Shown piece after piece: positions 44,033-52,766 of a stretch of 64,000 bases of DNA; within the stretch, counting starts at the first letter, position 1, and the number at the start of each line of letters is the position of its first letter. This DNA comes from Thioclava arctica. GTDB lineage: Bacteria > Pseudomonadota > Alphaproteobacteria > Rhodobacterales > Rhodobacteraceae. The position numbers were made by a program, and so were the translations under genes. The notes under the pieces are model-generated. The model did no database searches. It was not told the origin of the DNA and saw only the letters and a list, made by a program, of their open reading frames with translations. The stretch is taken from assembly GCF_040892615.1 (NCBI RefSeq), contig NZ_JBFRYC010000009.1:76338-140337 (forward strand), given 5' to 3'.

Positions 44033-44986
44033 TTATTGGACGAGACTTCGCGCGGTGTCTTCGTCGGTGACCAATCCATTGATCAATCCACCCGCCAAAG
44101 CACCTCGAATCGCCGCCAGTTTTGAGGCTCCTGCGGCGATCGCGATCTTGGGGGCGTCGCCGTTGCGTGCGATCTTAAATGAGCCAAATCGCTCGGTGGT
44201 TTGTGTTGTGATGTAACGTCCCTGCACGTCGTAAAACGCCCCAACCAGCTCGCCGATCGCGCCTGCGTTTTGCAACTCTCGCAACTCTGAGAGGGTCACG
44301 AACCCGTCCTTGTAGACGGGCGCGTCGTCGCCCAACTGGCCCACCCCGACAAAGGTCGCATCCGCCTGCGCGGCCAAGCGGCGCACCGCCTGCACCGGCT
44401 TGAGATGGTCAAACATCGCGCGTTCCTCGGCGCTTTCCGAAATCACCGGCACCAGCATCGGATAGTGGGGCAGGTGCAGCTTGTTGGCCAAGCGCATGAT
44501 TACATCGTAAATGCTGGCCGACCCATCGGGCGCGATATTGCCAATCAACGAGACGATCTTATGGGCCATGGCGGGGGGCTGCATCACCTCTTCGACCATT
44601 GCACTCAAAGAGCGCCCGGTGCCAAAGGCGATCACCTGCGGTTCGGGCCGCGCAAGGATGCGCTCCAGCAGAGTCGCCGCCAGCGGGGCGGTGGCGCGTG
44701 CTCGGTCGCCCCCTTCGCCCAGCGAGGGGGCGACGCGCACCGTTTGCAACTGAAAGCGACGGCGCAGCGCGGCCTCCAGTTCCAAACAGGCGCCGATCTT
44801 GTGCTCGATGCGCACCCGCACCAGCCCGTCCGAAACCGCGCGGCTGACCAGACGCTGCGCGCGCTGGCGCGAAACGCCCAGCTCGGCCGCGATCTGATCT
44901 TGCGTCATGCCGCCCACGTAATAAAGCCATCCCGCGCGGGCAGCCTCGTCCTCGCGGGTGGCCTCGATCTCATTCATCCGGTTCAT
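44033..44986 (-). CDS. SorC/DeoR-type sugar-binding transcriptional regulator
   Basis: A 317-residue regulator. The N-terminal helix-turn-helix is AGWLYYVGGMTQDQIAAELGVSRQRAQRLVSRAVSDGLVRV (about residues 18-58). The rest is the sugar-binding SorC domain (VIAFGTGRSLSAMVEE; ATFVGVGQLG; IAIAAGASKLAAIRGALAGG). I use the ATG at 44986, which overlaps the stop of the HAD gene (ATGA); the open frame runs on to 45115 inside that gene. SorC proteins sense phosphorylated sugars or polyols and act as tetramers. It is placed directly ahead of the smo promoter and probably controls it. Confidence 0.92.
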   Translation of the reverse strand: MNRMNEIEATREDEAARAGWLYYVGGMTQDQIAAELGVSRQRAQRLVSRAVSDGLVRVRIEHKIGACLELEAALRRRFQLQTVRVAPSLGEGGDRARATAPLAATLLERILARPEPQVIAFGTGRSLSAMVEEVMQPPAMAHKIVSLIGNIAPDGSASIYDVIMRLANKLHLPHYPMLVPVISESAEERAMFDHLKPVQAVRRLAAQADATFVGVGQLGDDAPVYKDGFVTLSELRELQNAGAIGELVGAFYDVQGRYITTQTTERFGSFKIARNGDAPKIAIAAGASKLAAIRGALAGGLINGLVTDEDTARSLVQ

Positions 44987-45651
44987 GTCGCGGCCCTCAT
45001 ATTGGGACCAAGATGAAAGAATTCGTCGAAAGAGGCAAATTCTAGTTGCGCAATCGCATCGGCGGGGCGCAACAGCGGCCGCCCGTGCAGATGGCTGCCG
45101 CCGGTGAAGCGCCACACCGTCATGCCCGCCGCCAGCCCTGCGCGGATGCCCGTCAGGCTGTCTTCAATCACCACGCAGCGGGCAGGGTCAGCGCCCATCT
45201 GGCGCGCGGCATGCAAGAATAGATCGGGCGCGGGTTTGCCTTGCGCAACTTCGCTGGCGGTGAAAATCCGGCCCTGTACCTGCTTATCCAGTCCGACGAT
45301 TTCCAGCGACCGCTGCGCGCGCTGCGGGCTGGATGAGGTTGCCACGCACCACGACACACCGAGTTGCGCGATCACGTCGCTCACGCCGGGCATCACCCGC
45401 AGGTCTGTTTCAAAGGCCGCAAGTAAGCGGGCGCGGTAGCGCGCCTCGAAATCTTCGGGCAGATCGAGACCGAATTCAAAGCGGATCTGTTTCATCACCG
45501 TCGGATAAGAGCGGCCCAGAAAATTGCGTGCGACGTAATCGAGATCGATATTCACATCCAGGTTTCGCAGCTCTGCGATCAGCATATTGGCCGAGATGAT
45601 TTCGGAATCGATCAGCACCCCGTCGCAATCAAAAATGCACAAATCGAACAT
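44983..45651 (-). CDS. HAD-superfamily phosphatase (beta-phosphoglucomutase-like)
   Basis: A 222-residue HAD hydrolase. Motif I FDCDGVLIDSE carries Asp8 and Asp10, motif II is VATSSSPQRAQRSL, and motif IV region is CVVIEDSLTGIRAGLAAGM. The helical cap lies between motif I and motif II. Members with this build remove phosphate from sugar or polyol phosphates. It sits between an SDR gene and a SorC-type regulator, so a role in clearing a phosphorylated polyol intermediate is likely but not shown. Similar genes accompany smo clusters in R. sphaeroides relatives. Confidence 0.88.
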   Translation of the reverse strand: MFDLCIFDCDGVLIDSEIISANMLIAELRNLDVNIDLDYVARNFLGRSYPTVMKQIRFEFGLDLPEDFEARYRARLLAAFETDLRVMPGVSDVIAQLGVSWCVATSSSPQRAQRSLEIVGLDKQVQGRIFTASEVAQGKPAPDLFLHAARQMGADPARCVVIEDSLTGIRAGLAAGMTVWRFTGGSHLHGRPLLRPADAIAQLEFASFDEFFHLGPNMRAAT

Positions 45652-45652
45652 T

Positions 45653-46408
45653 TTAGTGCTTTCTCAACGCAGGCAGGCCGATGCCAGTTGCCCCAAATCC
45701 ACCATCTGCGGCCAAAAGCTGCCCGGTCACAAAGCTGGCCTTGTCCGAGGCGAGAAAGGCGATGGCCTCGGCGATTTCGCGTTCCGATCCGTAGCGATTG
45801 AGCGGGATCGCATCGTGATAGGCGTCGATGATCTCTTGGGAATGCACCGCCATCGCAAGTTTGGTGCGCACCGGCCCCGGCGCGACTGCATTGGCGCGAA
45901 TGCCCAACTCGCCCAGCTCCACTGCCTGCTGCTCGGTTAGCGCAATCACCGCCGCTTTGGAGGTGCCATAGGCCACCCGCAGCGTCGAGGCGCGCAGCCC
46001 CGAGATCGAGGCGATATTCACAATCGCACCCTTCGCCTTGGCCAAAAGCGGCGTCAGCGCTTGGCTGACCAGAAACATGCCGTCGAGATTGGTGGCCATC
46101 ACGCGGCGCCACATCGCGAAATCGGTCTCGCCGATCGGGCCGAATTCGGCCACGCCCGCGTTGTTGACCACCGCTTTGAGGCCATATTGCGCGATCCGCC
46201 CGACTTCCTCGGCCATGACGGCGACCTGCTCGGGATCGGAAATGTCGCACAGGATCGGATGGGTGCCGTTAAGCGCGCTGCTCGCCGCCTCAAGCGCCTC
46301 GACGTCGCGATCCAGCATCACAACCTGCCAGCCCATTTCCAGAAACAGTTTTGTCGTCGCAAGGCCAATGCCGCGCGCCGCCCCCGTTACCAATGCTACG
46401 TCGATCAT
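45653..46408 (-). CDS. Short-chain dehydrogenase/reductase
   Basis: A 251-residue classical SDR. GAARGIG at 9-15 binds the cofactor, NNAGVAEFGP is intact, and the active site is formed by NIASISG, Tyr and Lys in YGTSKAAV. The acidic residue after the second strand (MLDRD) favours NAD over NADP. GAGGAGGAAC stands before the ATG at 46408; the open frame extends upstream without support. It leads a three-gene unit with the HAD and SorC-type genes. A polyol or sugar substrate is inferred from this context. Confidence 0.88.
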   Translation of the reverse strand: MIDVALVTGAARGIGLATTKLFLEMGWQVVMLDRDVEALEAASSALNGTHPILCDISDPEQVAVMAEEVGRIAQYGLKAVVNNAGVAEFGPIGETDFAMWRRVMATNLDGMFLVSQALTPLLAKAKGAIVNIASISGLRASTLRVAYGTSKAAVIALTEQQAVELGELGIRANAVAPGPVRTKLAMAVHSQEIIDAYHDAIPLNRYGSEREIAEAIAFLASDKASFVTGQLLAADGGFGATGIGLPALRKH

Positions 46409-46499
46409 CTGTTCCTCCTCGTTTCGCGCGACGCTATCGCGTGGCGCAAGCGCTGTCGACAGGGCAGGGCGGCGAACTATCTTTTGCGGACGCAACTGA

Positions 46500-46814
46500 A
46501 TGGACAAGACAATGACGATACTTTGCGAAGGACAGCATCTTTTCGTGGCCGAACTCAGCTATCTTGCGCCGATGGCAGAGGTTGACGCGCTTTTGGAGCC
46601 GCACCGGGCGTTTCTCAGAGAGCAATACGCGGCGGGTCGCTTTCTGGCCTCGGGGGCGAAGGTGCCGCGCGATGGTGGGGTGATCATCGCGATTGGCACC
46701 GAGCGGGCCGAGATCGAGGCGTTGTTCCGACTTGATCCCTTTCAGATTGCGGGCGTTGCGCAATATCGGGTGATCGAGTTCAACCCGACGATGGTTGCGC
46801 AAGGGTTACGCTAA
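46500..46814 (+). CDS. YciI-like protein
   Basis: A 104-residue protein with the YciI/dimeric ferredoxin-like fold: LFVAELSYLAPMAEVDALLEPHRAFLREQY, then FLASGAKVPRDGGVIIA and the strand-helix end FQIAGVAQYRVIEF. The conserved His (PHRAFL) and Asp region of the family are present. A second ATG at 46512 (TILCEGQHLF) is an equally possible start; neither has a strong ribosome site. Such proteins are often small enzymes or stress proteins of unknown reaction. It diverges from the SDR gene and is convergent with groEL. Confidence 0.8.
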   Translation: MDKTMTILCEGQHLFVAELSYLAPMAEVDALLEPHRAFLREQYAAGRFLASGAKVPRDGGVIIAIGTERAEIEALFRLDPFQIAGVAQYRVIEFNPTMVAQGLR

Positions 46815-46833
46815 GCCACGGGCAGTCATGAAA

Positions 46834-46859
46834 AAGGGCGCCCCGCAAGGCGCCCTTTC
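46834..46859. terminator. Bidirectional intrinsic terminator, YciI gene / groEL
   Basis: AAAGGGCGCC, loop CCGCAA, GGCGCCCTTT: a perfect 10-bp stem with A-run before and T-run after, so it can stop both the YciI-like gene and groESL transcripts. It lies 27 bp downstream of the groEL stop. Confidence 0.9.
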
Positions 46860-46885
46860 CCAAAGTTCCAAGCGGGAACGGCTGA

Positions 46886-48532
46886 TTACATCATGCCGCC
46901 CATGCCGCCCATGCCACCCATGTCGGGTGCGCCGCCGCCAGCGCCTTTAGGCTCGGGCTTTTCGGCGATCATGGCTTCGGTGGTGATCAGCAGACCTGCG
47001 ATCGAGGACGCATCCTCAAGAGCGGTGCGCGTCACTTTGGCCGGATCGATCACGCCGAACTTGAACATGTCGCCATATTCTTCGGTCTGCGCGTTGAAGC
47101 CAAAGTTCAGATCGTCGCTTTCGCGGACCTTACCGGCCACGACAGCGCCGTCGACGCCTGCGTTGTCAGCGATCTGACGCAGCGGAGCCTCAAGAGCGCG
47201 GCGCACGATGGCGATACCCGCTTCTTGGTCGCTGTTTGCTGCGGTCATGCCGTGCAGAACCTTAGCGGCCTGAACCAGCGACACGCCACCGCCAACAACG
47301 ATACCTTCTTGAACGGCAGCGCGGGTTGCGTTGAGCGCGTCATCGACGCGATCCTTGCGCTCTTTCACTTCGGTTTCGGTCATGCCGCCAACGCGGATGA
47401 CAGCCACACCACCGGCGAGTTTGGCCACACGCTCTTGCAGCTTCTCACGGTCGTAATCCGAGGTGGTTTCCTCGATCTGGGTGCGGATCTGAGCGACGCG
47501 AGCTTCGATCTCGGCCTTGTCACCAGCGCCGTCCACGATGGTCGTGGTCTCTTTGGTGATCGAGACTTTTTTCGCGGTGCCCAGCATGTCCATGCCGACA
47601 TTTTCCAGCTTCATGCCAAGATCTTCCGAGATCACCTGGCCACCGGTCAGGATCGCGATGTCCTGCAGCATGGATTTGCGACGATCGCCAAAGCCCGGAG
47701 CCTTGACGGCTGCGATTTTCAGACCGCCACGCAGCTTGTTCACGACGAGGGTCGCAAGGGCTTCGCCTTCGACGTCTTCGGCAATGATCAAGAGCGGTTT
47801 GTTGGACTGGATCACCTGCTCGAGCAGCGGCACCATCGGCTGGAGCGAGCTGAGTTTTTTCTCGTGCAGCAAGATCAGGCAGTCTTCCAGATCCGCAACC
47901 ATTTTGTCGGGATTGGTGACGAAGTAGGGCGACAGGTAGCCACGGTCGAACTGCATACCTTCGACGACTTCAACCTCGGTTTCCATGCCTTTGTTTTCTT
48001 CGACGGTGATCACACCCTCGTTGCCAACTTTTTGCATAGCGTCCGCGATGAAGCGACCGATGGTCTCTTCGCCATTGGCCGAGATCGTGCCGACCTGAGC
48101 CACTTCGTCCTGGTCTTTGACCGGGCGCGACGCGGCTTTGATCGCTGCAACCACTTTCGAGGTCGCCAGATCAATCCCGCGCTTGAGGTCCATCGGGTTC
48201 ATGCCCGCGGCCACGGCCTTGAGGCCTTCTTTGATGATGGCTTGTGCCAGCACGGTCGCGGTGGTGGTGCCGTCGCCGGCCTCATCATTGGTGCGCGAGG
48301 CCACTTCTTTGACCATCTGCGCGCCCATGTTTTCGAACTTGTCGCTCAGTTCGATTTCACGTGCAACCGACACACCGTCTTTGGTGATGCGCGGCGAGCC
48401 GAAGCTTTTTTCGATGACCACGTTGCGGCCTTTCGGGCCCAGCGTAACTTTCACCGCATCAGCGAGTACGTTGACGCCCTTGAGCATCCGGTCGCGTGCG
48501 TCGGTGGAGAATTTGACGTCCTTGGCTGCCAT
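46886..48532 (-). CDS. groEL: 60 kDa chaperonin GroEL
   Basis: A 548-residue chaperonin subunit. The N-terminal AAKDVKFSTDARDRMLKGV, ATP-binding DGTTTATVLAQ and the Gly-Gly-Met tail (MGGMGGMGGMM) are all standard. The tail begins with a glycine/alanine stretch that fills the cavity floor. It follows groES after 63 bp and is cotranscribed with it. Confidence 0.99.
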   Translation of the reverse strand: MAAKDVKFSTDARDRMLKGVNVLADAVKVTLGPKGRNVVIEKSFGSPRITKDGVSVAREIELSDKFENMGAQMVKEVASRTNDEAGDGTTTATVLAQAIIKEGLKAVAAGMNPMDLKRGIDLATSKVVAAIKAASRPVKDQDEVAQVGTISANGEETIGRFIADAMQKVGNEGVITVEENKGMETEVEVVEGMQFDRGYLSPYFVTNPDKMVADLEDCLILLHEKKLSSLQPMVPLLEQVIQSNKPLLIIAEDVEGEALATLVVNKLRGGLKIAAVKAPGFGDRRKSMLQDIAILTGGQVISEDLGMKLENVGMDMLGTAKKVSITKETTTIVDGAGDKAEIEARVAQIRTQIEETTSDYDREKLQERVAKLAGGVAVIRVGGMTETEVKERKDRVDDALNATRAAVQEGIVVGGGVSLVQAAKVLHGMTAANSDQEAGIAIVRRALEAPLRQIADNAGVDGAVVAGKVRESDDLNFGFNAQTEEYGDMFKFGVIDPAKVTRTALEDASSIAGLLITTEAMIAEKPEPKGAGGGAPDMGGMGGMGGMM

Positions 48533-48595
48533 GTCTTTTGGCTCCTTGACTGAAAATTTCGTTGGAAATCAGGGTATCTGCGAAAGGCTAAGGCC

Positions 48596-48883
48596 TTACG
48601 AGATGATGCCCATGATGTCGCTTTCTTTCATGATAAGCAGTTCTTGCCCATCAAGCGTGACCTCGGTGCCCGACCATTTGCCGAACAAGATACGGTCGCC
48701 AGCTTTCACGCTCGGTGCGATCAGCTCGCCCGAATCCTTGCGTGCGCCTTCGCCAACCGAGATGATTTCACCCTCAGCCGGTTTTTCTTTGGCGCTGTCG
48801 GGGATGATCAAACCACCCTTGGTTTTCTCTTCGCCTTCGACGCGTTTGACCAGCACACGGTCATGCAGCGGTTTAAATGCCAT
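48596..48883 (-). CDS. groES: 10 kDa co-chaperonin GroES
   Basis: A 95-residue lid of the GroEL chamber. PLHDRVLVKRVEGEEKTKGG is the conserved N-terminus, with the mobile loop around EEKTKGGLIIPDSA, and IMKESDIMGII the end. Position ahead of groEL and a CIRCE element in the leader are typical. Confidence 0.99.
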   Translation of the reverse strand: MAFKPLHDRVLVKRVEGEEKTKGGLIIPDSAKEKPAEGEIISVGEGARKDSGELIAPSVKAGDRILFGKWSGTEVTLDGQELLIMKESDIMGIIS

Positions 48884-48918
48884 CTGGCTTACTCCCTAAG
48901 GTTCCAGGTTCAAAGCTT

Positions 48919-48945
48919 TTAGCACTCATCTAACACGAGTGCTAA
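48919..48945. promoter_or_regulatory. CIRCE operator (HrcA binding site) of groESL
   Basis: TTAGCACTC, nine bases, GAGTGCTAA: the perfect consensus CIRCE palindrome, 36 bp upstream of the groES start. HrcA bound here represses groESL until heat or unfolded protein removes it. The hrcA gene is not in the window. Confidence 0.97.
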
Positions 48946-48954
48946 CGATGGCGG

Positions 48955-48983
48955 AGTTAGTCACTGCACCCCCATTCTGTCAA
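48955..48983 (-). promoter_or_regulatory. Candidate groESL promoter
   Basis: On the minus strand TTGACA (48983-48978), 17-bp spacer, CTAACT (48960-48955). The -35 box is perfect, the -10 box poor. The CIRCE element begins 10 bp downstream, at the expected transcript start, so a bound repressor would block initiation. Confidence 0.55.
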
Positions 48984-49065
48984 CACCCGATTGGCGAAAA
49001 ATGCCCGCGCTTGGTGAACACGTTTGTCACTTTGCGCGCGCCGCGCTGCGTGGCACTGTGCGCCC

Positions 49066-50076
49066 ATGATGACCCTTCGCCCCCTGCGCCAGTTGCTGGC
49101 TCCCGTCTTGATGCCCGTGCTTTGGGTTGCGCTTGCCTTGCCGGTCGGCGCGCAATGCTCTGGCAGCGATCTTTTTGACGCTTTGCCCAAGGCCGAACAG
49201 GCCCGCCTTGAGGCCGCCGCCCATGCCGTGCCCTTCGCGCAGGGGCTCGTATTTTCTGCCACCAAGGGGGATCAGACCATCACGCTGGCGGGCACCTATC
49301 ATCTGCCTGATCCGCGCCACGATGCGCTGGTCGCACAGGTGCAAGAGGCGCTTAAACACGCCAGCGCACTGCTGGTCGAGGCCGGACCCGATGAGGAGGC
49401 ACGGCTGCAAAAGGCGATGATGGCCGATCCGACGCTAATGTTTTCCAAGGGCAAGACGCTGCCCGAGCTGCTGTCCCCCGCCGAATGGGAACTGACCAAG
49501 ACGGCACTGGCGGCCCATGGCATGCCCGCCTTTCTGGCTGCCAAAATGCGCCCGGCGTTTGTTGCGATGACGCTGTCGCTGCCGCCCTGCGCGGTCAAGG
49601 ATATGGGGGCCGGGGGCAAGGGGCTTGATAAGGTGCTGATGCAGGCCGCCCAGACCGACAAGGTCGCGATTCGCGCGTTGGAACCTTGGGATACCGTTTT
49701 CACGCTATTCAACTCGATCAGCGAGGCGGATTCGCTGGAGATGCTGCGCGCGGCTGTGGTGGGCGCGCCTTTGGCCGATGATATGGGCGTCACGATGGCG
49801 GACCTGTATTTCCGGGGCGAGCCGCGCATCATCTGGGAGCTGGCGCGTGAACAGGCGATTGCCGGGGGGATGGCACCGGTTGAGGTCGAGCGGCAAATGA
49901 AGCTGTCCGAAGACCTCTTGATGGTGGCGCGCAACCACAATTGGCTGCCCGGGATCGAGGCCGCCGCCACCAATGGCCCGGTCGTGGTTGCGGTCGGCGC
50001 GCTGCATCTGTCCGGCGATCAGGGCTTGCTCTATTTGCTGCAACAAGACGGCTATACGATCACACGCCTTGATTGA
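49066..50076 (+). CDS. TraB/GumN family protein, exported
   Basis: A 336-residue protein with a signal peptide (RQLLAPVLMPVLWVALALPVGAQ). The family's opening motif ITLAGTYHLPDPRH, with its conserved Gly and His, follows at about residue 70; the C-terminal repeat VVVAVGALHLSGDQGLLYLLQQDGY contains the second Gly-x-x-His. This pair of motifs supports a metal-dependent, hydrolase-like role, but the reaction in bacteria is not settled. Two ATGs stand in tandem (49066 and 49069). It diverges from groESL and is followed after 87 bp by the pyrophosphatase gene. Confidence 0.85.
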   Translation: MMTLRPLRQLLAPVLMPVLWVALALPVGAQCSGSDLFDALPKAEQARLEAAAHAVPFAQGLVFSATKGDQTITLAGTYHLPDPRHDALVAQVQEALKHASALLVEAGPDEEARLQKAMMADPTLMFSKGKTLPELLSPAEWELTKTALAAHGMPAFLAAKMRPAFVAMTLSLPPCAVKDMGAGGKGLDKVLMQAAQTDKVAIRALEPWDTVFTLFNSISEADSLEMLRAAVVGAPLADDMGVTMADLYFRGEPRIIWELAREQAIAGGMAPVEVERQMKLSEDLLMVARNHNWLPGIEAAATNGPVVVAVGALHLSGDQGLLYLLQQDGYTITRLD

Positions 50077-50163
50077 GCGACACGGCCGCGCAGGGCAGGT
50101 GACAAAGCAGCGATGCGGCCCTATAAAGCGCGCAAAATCACGCCCAATCCCAAGGATTCCTTC

Positions 50164-51084
50164 ATGAGCACCAAAGTTTTCGGCCACAAAGCCCCCGATA
50201 CTGACTCCACCGGCTCGCCCATCGCTTGGGCGTGGTATCTCTCTGAAGTCAAAGGCATCCCCGCGACGCCCTGCCTGCTGGGCGAACCCAATACCGAGGC
50301 CGCTTTCGTGATCCAGCATTGGGGTCTGGACAAGCCCGAGATCATCTCGGACGTGGCTGAGGGCGACAAGGTGGTGATTGTGGACACCAACAACCCCGCC
50401 GAGCTGCCCGCTGGCATCAATAGCGCGGATATTGTGCAGATCATCGACCACCACAAGCTGGCCGGTGGGCTGGAAACCAAAGGCCCGATCGACATCACGA
50501 TGCGCCCGCTCGCCTGCACCGCTACCATCATGTATGACCTGATGGGTGACGATATTGCCAAGGCCCCCAAGGGCATCAAAGGCGCGATGCTGAGCTGCAT
50601 CATCTCGGACACGCTGGAATTCCGCTCGCCCACGACGACCGATCACGACCGCGCGGTCTGCGAGGCGCTGGCGAAGGAGCTGGGCGTCGATATCGGCGAT
50701 CTGGCAGCCAAGATGTTTGAAGCGAAATCGGATGTGTCGGAATTCTCCGATGCCGAGCTACTGCGCATGGATTCCAAGGAATATGCCGTCGAGGGCACCA
50801 AGTTCCGCGTCTCGGTGCTGGAAACCACCGCGCCGAAAATGGTGCTGGATCGCAAGGCCAGCTTGATGGCGTCGATGACCGATGTGGCGCGCGAAGATGG
50901 CGTCGATCAGGTGCTGCTGTTCGTGGTCGACATCCTCAACGAAGAGGCGACCTTCCTGATCCCGAACGATCTGGTGAAAACTTTGGCCGAGAAAAGCTTT
51001 GGCGCCACCGTCTCGGGCGACACGGTCGTGCTGCCCGGCGTGATGAGCCGCAAAAAGCAGATCATCCCGTCGCTCAAGCTGTAA
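50164..51084 (+). CDS. ppaC: Manganese-dependent inorganic pyrophosphatase (DHH family)
   Basis: Hydrolyses pyrophosphate to two phosphates. 306 residues. The metal ligands are His8, Asp12 and Asp14 (GHKAPDTDS), Asp74 (VDTN) and the DHH motif Asp95-His96-His97, with the C-terminal substrate-binding SRKKQIIP end. I use the ATG at 50164; the 17 codons before it in the frame are not family-like. A family II enzyme in an alphaproteobacterium is normal. The hairpin just after the stop probably ends the transcript. Confidence 0.95.
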   Translation: MSTKVFGHKAPDTDSTGSPIAWAWYLSEVKGIPATPCLLGEPNTEAAFVIQHWGLDKPEIISDVAEGDKVVIVDTNNPAELPAGINSADIVQIIDHHKLAGGLETKGPIDITMRPLACTATIMYDLMGDDIAKAPKGIKGAMLSCIISDTLEFRSPTTTDHDRAVCEALAKELGVDIGDLAAKMFEAKSDVSEFSDAELLRMDSKEYAVEGTKFRVSVLETTAPKMVLDRKASLMASMTDVAREDGVDQVLLFVVDILNEEATFLIPNDLVKTLAEKSFGATVSGDTVVLPGVMSRKKQIIPSLKL

Positions 51085-51093
51085 TCAAGGATT

Positions 51094-51120
51094 GGGGGAG
51101 GGCGTGGCTCTCCCCCTTCG
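51094..51120 (+). terminator. Hairpin after ppaC
   Basis: GGGGGAG (51094-51100) pairs with CTCCCCC (51110-51116) over a 9-base loop, 9 bp after the ppaC stop, followed only by TT. The stem is strong but the U-tract is poor. Confidence 0.5.
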
Positions 51121-51623
51121 CATTTCTTGAATTTCCCGAGGGGGCTGAAAAGCCTCGGCTTTATCCGTAACGGATTGTCGTTTGATAAGATGATCTGCCC
51201 GAAACGCTATTTTTAAACCTACCAAGGTGGCGCGGTTTCAAATCTCTGAAAGCTGATAAGGGCATCACCCGTTTGCGCGGCTTGGTGTGATCGGTGACAT
51301 TGATCAGTCGCGGATCTGTCGGGCCTCGCGCCCACGATTGTCGGTGCTGCGTTCGATAGGATTGTTCAGATTGAAGGCCTCCGGCCAATCCGCATCAGGT
51401 CAGTCGCAGATCTTTGACAACGCAGTCCTCGCAGCCTGAATGCGCACCAAAAGGTGCGAAAGCACTGGCATAGGCGCTGAGCAAACGCCCGTAAAACCGC
51501 CGCGCAGGCACGCATTCCGCCACGTCTCGCGCCCCAATACCTATCACTTCCACGCAACGCTCCCTTGAACCGCACAGGGCAACACTGTAGCGTCAAGGTA
51601 ACTTGAAATCGGAGGGCGTGATT
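51121..51623. other. Gene-poor region with possible degraded coding remnants
   Basis: About 500 bp with no convincing gene. On the minus strand a short frame near 51310-51400 reads protein-like (WPEAFNLNNPIERSTDN and on, ending in TGA) but is closed upstream by a stop; other frames are short and stop-ridden. Between 51170 and 51240 the DNA is A/T-richer than its neighbours. This looks like the remnant of a lost gene or element. The last ~60 bp must contain the ppx promoter and its GGAGGG site. Confidence 0.4.
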
Positions 51624-52766
51624 ATGGCGCCCAGGCGTCCCCGGTCGGCGGGCGCGCTCCCGAAAACGGCACGATCCGGGTCTCCCGGAAAGCCGCCATT
51701 GGTCGAGCAGTCCGCGACCCAGACCGCTGAGGCGGGGGAGCTTTACGCTGCCCTAGATCTTGGCACCAACAGTTGCCGGATGCTGATCGCCCGACCCATG
51801 GGCGCGCAGTTTCAGGTCGTGGACAGCTTTTCCAAGGCGGTCCAGCTTGGCCAAGGTCTTGAAACCTATGGCCGATTGTCGCGCAACTCGATGGCGCGCA
51901 CGGTGCAGGCCTTGCAAATTTGTCGCCGCAAAATTGATACGCATGGCGTCAAACGGATGCGTCTTGTTGCGACCGAGGCGTGTCGGCGCGCCAAGAATGC
52001 GCGCGATTTCATGCGCTATGTCCGCCGCGAAACTGGTTTGCCGCTGGAAATCATCGCCGCCGAGGAAGAGGCCCAACTGGCAGTGATTTCCTGCGCCTCG
52101 CTGGTCAGTCCGAAATCTGAACAGGTGCTGGTGGTCGATATCGGGGGCGGCTCGACCGAGCTGGTCTGGATCGACCTCGAAGACGTGCCGCCGGGCGACC
52201 GGGCGCGCGCGATCATGCGGTTGGGGCAGGGGTTTAACCAGCCCGACGGGCCAATTCCGGCGGCGCGCGTGGTCGATTGGATTTCGGTGCCGTTGGGTGT
52301 GGCGACGCTGAAAGACCAATTCGCCGATGTCGAAGATGACGCTGCGCGCTTTGCCTTGATGAGCTGGTTCTTTGAGGAAAAGCTGGCCGATTTCACCCCT
52401 TATGCCTCGGGCAGCCCGCAAGAGGGGTTCCAGATCATCGGCACAAGCGGCACGGTCACCACAGTTGCGGCCTGTCACCTTGGGCTCAAGCGCTATGATC
52501 GCAATCGGGTGGACGGGCTGATGATGAACTCGGCGCAGATTGATGCGGTGATCCGCTCGTTCCTGACGCTGGGGCCGGCGGGGCGGCGCGCGGATCCGCG
52601 CATTGGGCGCGACCGTCACACGCTGATCATGTCGGGGGCGGCGATCTTGCAAGCCTTGATGCGGGTTTGGCCCACCGATCAGTTGAGCGTTGCGGATCGC
52701 GGTCTGCGCGAAGGTCTGCTATACGCGCAGATGGCCGGGGACGGCGTGTTGGAAGAGATGGAATAA
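51624..52766 (+). CDS. Ppx/GppA family exopolyphosphatase / pppGpp phosphatase
   Basis: A 380-residue ASKHA-fold phosphatase. The phosphate-1 loop is LDLGTNSCRMLI (Asp45), the second is VVDIGGGSTELVW, and IGTSGTVTTVAA follows. The first ~35 residues are Pro/Arg/Ser-rich and disordered. It ends after the two catalytic domains and lacks the C-terminal HD-like region of E. coli Ppx (513 residues). It may cut polyphosphate or pppGpp; the sequence does not decide. GGAGGG precedes the ATG at 51624. rlmE overlaps its stop by one base, a pair conserved in related genomes. Confidence 0.92.
   Translation: MAPRRPRSAGALPKTARSGSPGKPPLVEQSATQTAEAGELYAALDLGTNSCRMLIARPMGAQFQVVDSFSKAVQLGQGLETYGRLSRNSMARTVQALQICRRKIDTHGVKRMRLVATEACRRAKNARDFMRYVRRETGLPLEIIAAEEEAQLAVISCASLVSPKSEQVLVVDIGGGSTELVWIDLEDVPPGDRARAIMRLGQGFNQPDGPIPAARVVDWISVPLGVATLKDQFADVEDDAARFALMSWFFEEKLADFTPYASGSPQEGFQIIGTSGTVTTVAACHLGLKRYDRNRVDGLMMNSAQIDAVIRSFLTLGPAGRRADPRIGRDRHTLIMSGAAILQALMRVWPTDQLSVADRGLREGLLYAQMAGDGVLEEME

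Noticed and set aside
47225..48553. Plus-strand 442-codon frame opposite groEL.
   Set aside because: A well-known artefact of antisense groEL; no independent support.
50085..50163. 17-codon N-terminal extension of ppaC starting at 50113.
   Set aside because: The family begins at STKVFGHK; the extension is Lys/Pro-rich and has no ribosome site.
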